Shown: positions 34,225 through 34,789 of the stretch, one piece after another
How the letters are laid out: each line of letters opens with the position of its first letter
Position numbering within the stretch: the stretch's first letter is position 1
DNA from: Candidatus Aminicenantota bacterium
Lineage (GTDB): Bacteria; Acidobacteriota; Aminicenantia; Aminicenantales; Aminicenantaceae
Direction of reading: 5' to 3'
DNA: 34,789 nt
NCBI GenBank assembly: GCA_014727835.1
Contig: WJMT01000095.1
Span: forward strand, 1-34,789
Position numbers and translations under genes: made by a program
Notes under the pieces: model-generated
Told to the model about the DNA's origin: nothing
Seen by the model: the letters and a program-made list of their open reading frames with translations, nothing else
The model's database searches: none

Positions 34225-34252
34225 TTTTCACATCATGCATTTGGATTATAAT
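34225..34252 (+). promoter_or_regulatory. Candidate promoter for the LOG-family gene
   Basis: A perfect TATAAT (34247-34252) lies about 50 bases before the start codon at 34301. TTTTCA (34225-34230), 16 bases upstream, is only a partial -35 match. Positions 34166-34224 show nothing recognisable. Confidence 0.4.
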
Positions 34253-34300
34253 ATCAATTCTTATTTAGCCTGAACTATTCATATGAAAAGGACGAGGGCC

Positions 34301-34780
34301 ATGAAAAAAAACATCAGAAAACAAGTAAGGATCGGGATCATTGGCGGTGCTAAGCCCAACCCGGAATCCCGTAAAACCGCATATGAGACAGGCCGGCTGA
34401 TCGCTGAGAAACAAGCGGTCCTGGTCTGCGGGGGATTGAGCGGTGTGATGGAAGCCGCAGCCAGGGGTCACAAAGAGGCCGGAGGTGTGAGCATCGGTAT
34501 TTTGCCGGGAAGCTCTACCAAAGATGCGAACCCATATATCGATATCCCTATTGCCACAGGACTGGGTTATACCCGAAATTCATTGGTAGTGATGAATTCC
34601 GATGTCCTGATCGCCATTGACGGTCATTACGGCACTCTTTCTGAGATCGCATATGGATTCATCCAGGACAAAAAAGTCATCGGGCTGGGCACGTGGGATA
34701 TCAACGGCATCCTCAAAGCAGATTCACCGGAACAGGCCGTAGAGCTGGCTCTGAAACCCTTTTTTCCCTTAGTCCGCTAA
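34301..34780 (+). CDS. TIGR00725/LOG-family protein (SLOG fold)
   Basis: 159 residues. The ATG at 34301 is preferred to one six codons upstream because the GGACGAGGG ribosome site directly precedes it. The Rossmann-like SLOG fold shows IGIIGGAKPNPES, VLVCGGLSGVMEAAARG (41-57), GYTRNSLVV (Arg92) and GHYGTLSEIAYG, a variant of the PGGxGT..E motif of lysine-decarboxylase-like LOG proteins. Relatives release a base from nucleotide monophosphates or sense nucleotides. Whether this small subfamily is catalytic is unknown. It is divergent from the glycan operon. Confidence 0.85.
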   Translation: MKKNIRKQVRIGIIGGAKPNPESRKTAYETGRLIAEKQAVLVCGGLSGVMEAAARGHKEAGGVSIGILPGSSTKDANPYIDIPIATGLGYTRNSLVVMNSDVLIAIDGHYGTLSEIAYGFIQDKKVIGLGTWDINGILKADSPEQAVELALKPFFPLVR

Positions 34781-34789
34781 AGCAACAAA

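Overview
The window is a stretch of bacterial chromosome built around an almost complete division and cell wall (dcw) operon. The likely source is a Gram-negative member of the Acidobacteriota/Aminicenantota neighbourhood. That is an inference from an acidobacterial-type VWFA-related protein, several secreted amidohydrolase/amidase lipoproteins, a stand-alone MglA-type GTPase, and a MurE carrying the meso-diaminopimelate signature DNPR. No rRNA or tRNA is present to settle the taxonomy.

Layout. (1) Positions 1-2710, minus strand: a truncated VWFA-related exported protein and a lipoprotein amidohydrolase. (2) 2912-7192, plus strand: a PilZ protein, a lipoprotein amidase, a DUF4405 membrane protein, a dispersed repeat element, and an M23 peptidase. 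(3) 7203-7784, minus strand: a very Tyr/Trp-rich lipoprotein with an Arg/Ser tail. (4) 7954-9001: repeat elements, then a NUDIX hydrolase and a DUF2007 protein. (5) 9066-25992, plus strand: a strong promoter and a triple MraZ box drive mraZ-rsmH-ftsL-ftsI-murE-murF-mraY-murD-ftsW-murG-murC-ftsQ-ftsA-ftsZ, followed by an overlapping hutI. Most junctions overlap by 1-4 bases or lie within about 10 bases, so this reads as one transcription unit; murB and ddl are absent from it. (6) 26030-27312, minus strand: a Tat-exported C_GCAxxG_C_C protein and a DUF1080 protein. (7) 27582-34061, minus strand: two small uncharacterised genes, three GT4 glycosyltransferases, an MglA-like GTPase and comM. (8) 34301-34780, plus strand: a LOG/TIGR00725-type protein.

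The most unusual structure is a family of dispersed intergenic elements of about 255-270 bp: A at 5577-5849, B at 8062-8315, the partial C at 27383-27580, and right-half pieces at 7954-8057 and, inverted, at 34091-34165. Full copies have 13-15 bp terminal inverted repeats related to CCTGAATTATTCA, a palindromic left half with a base-pair covariation between copies, and an A-rich right half. The right half is bounded by an inverted repeat whose position is conserved but whose arm sequence differs in each copy. Three right halves carry the same promoter-like arrangement (TTGYAT, 17 bases, RATAAT). The right ends of A and B lie only 2-4 bases before start codons. This looks like a MITE-like element that may bring a promoter to its neighbours.
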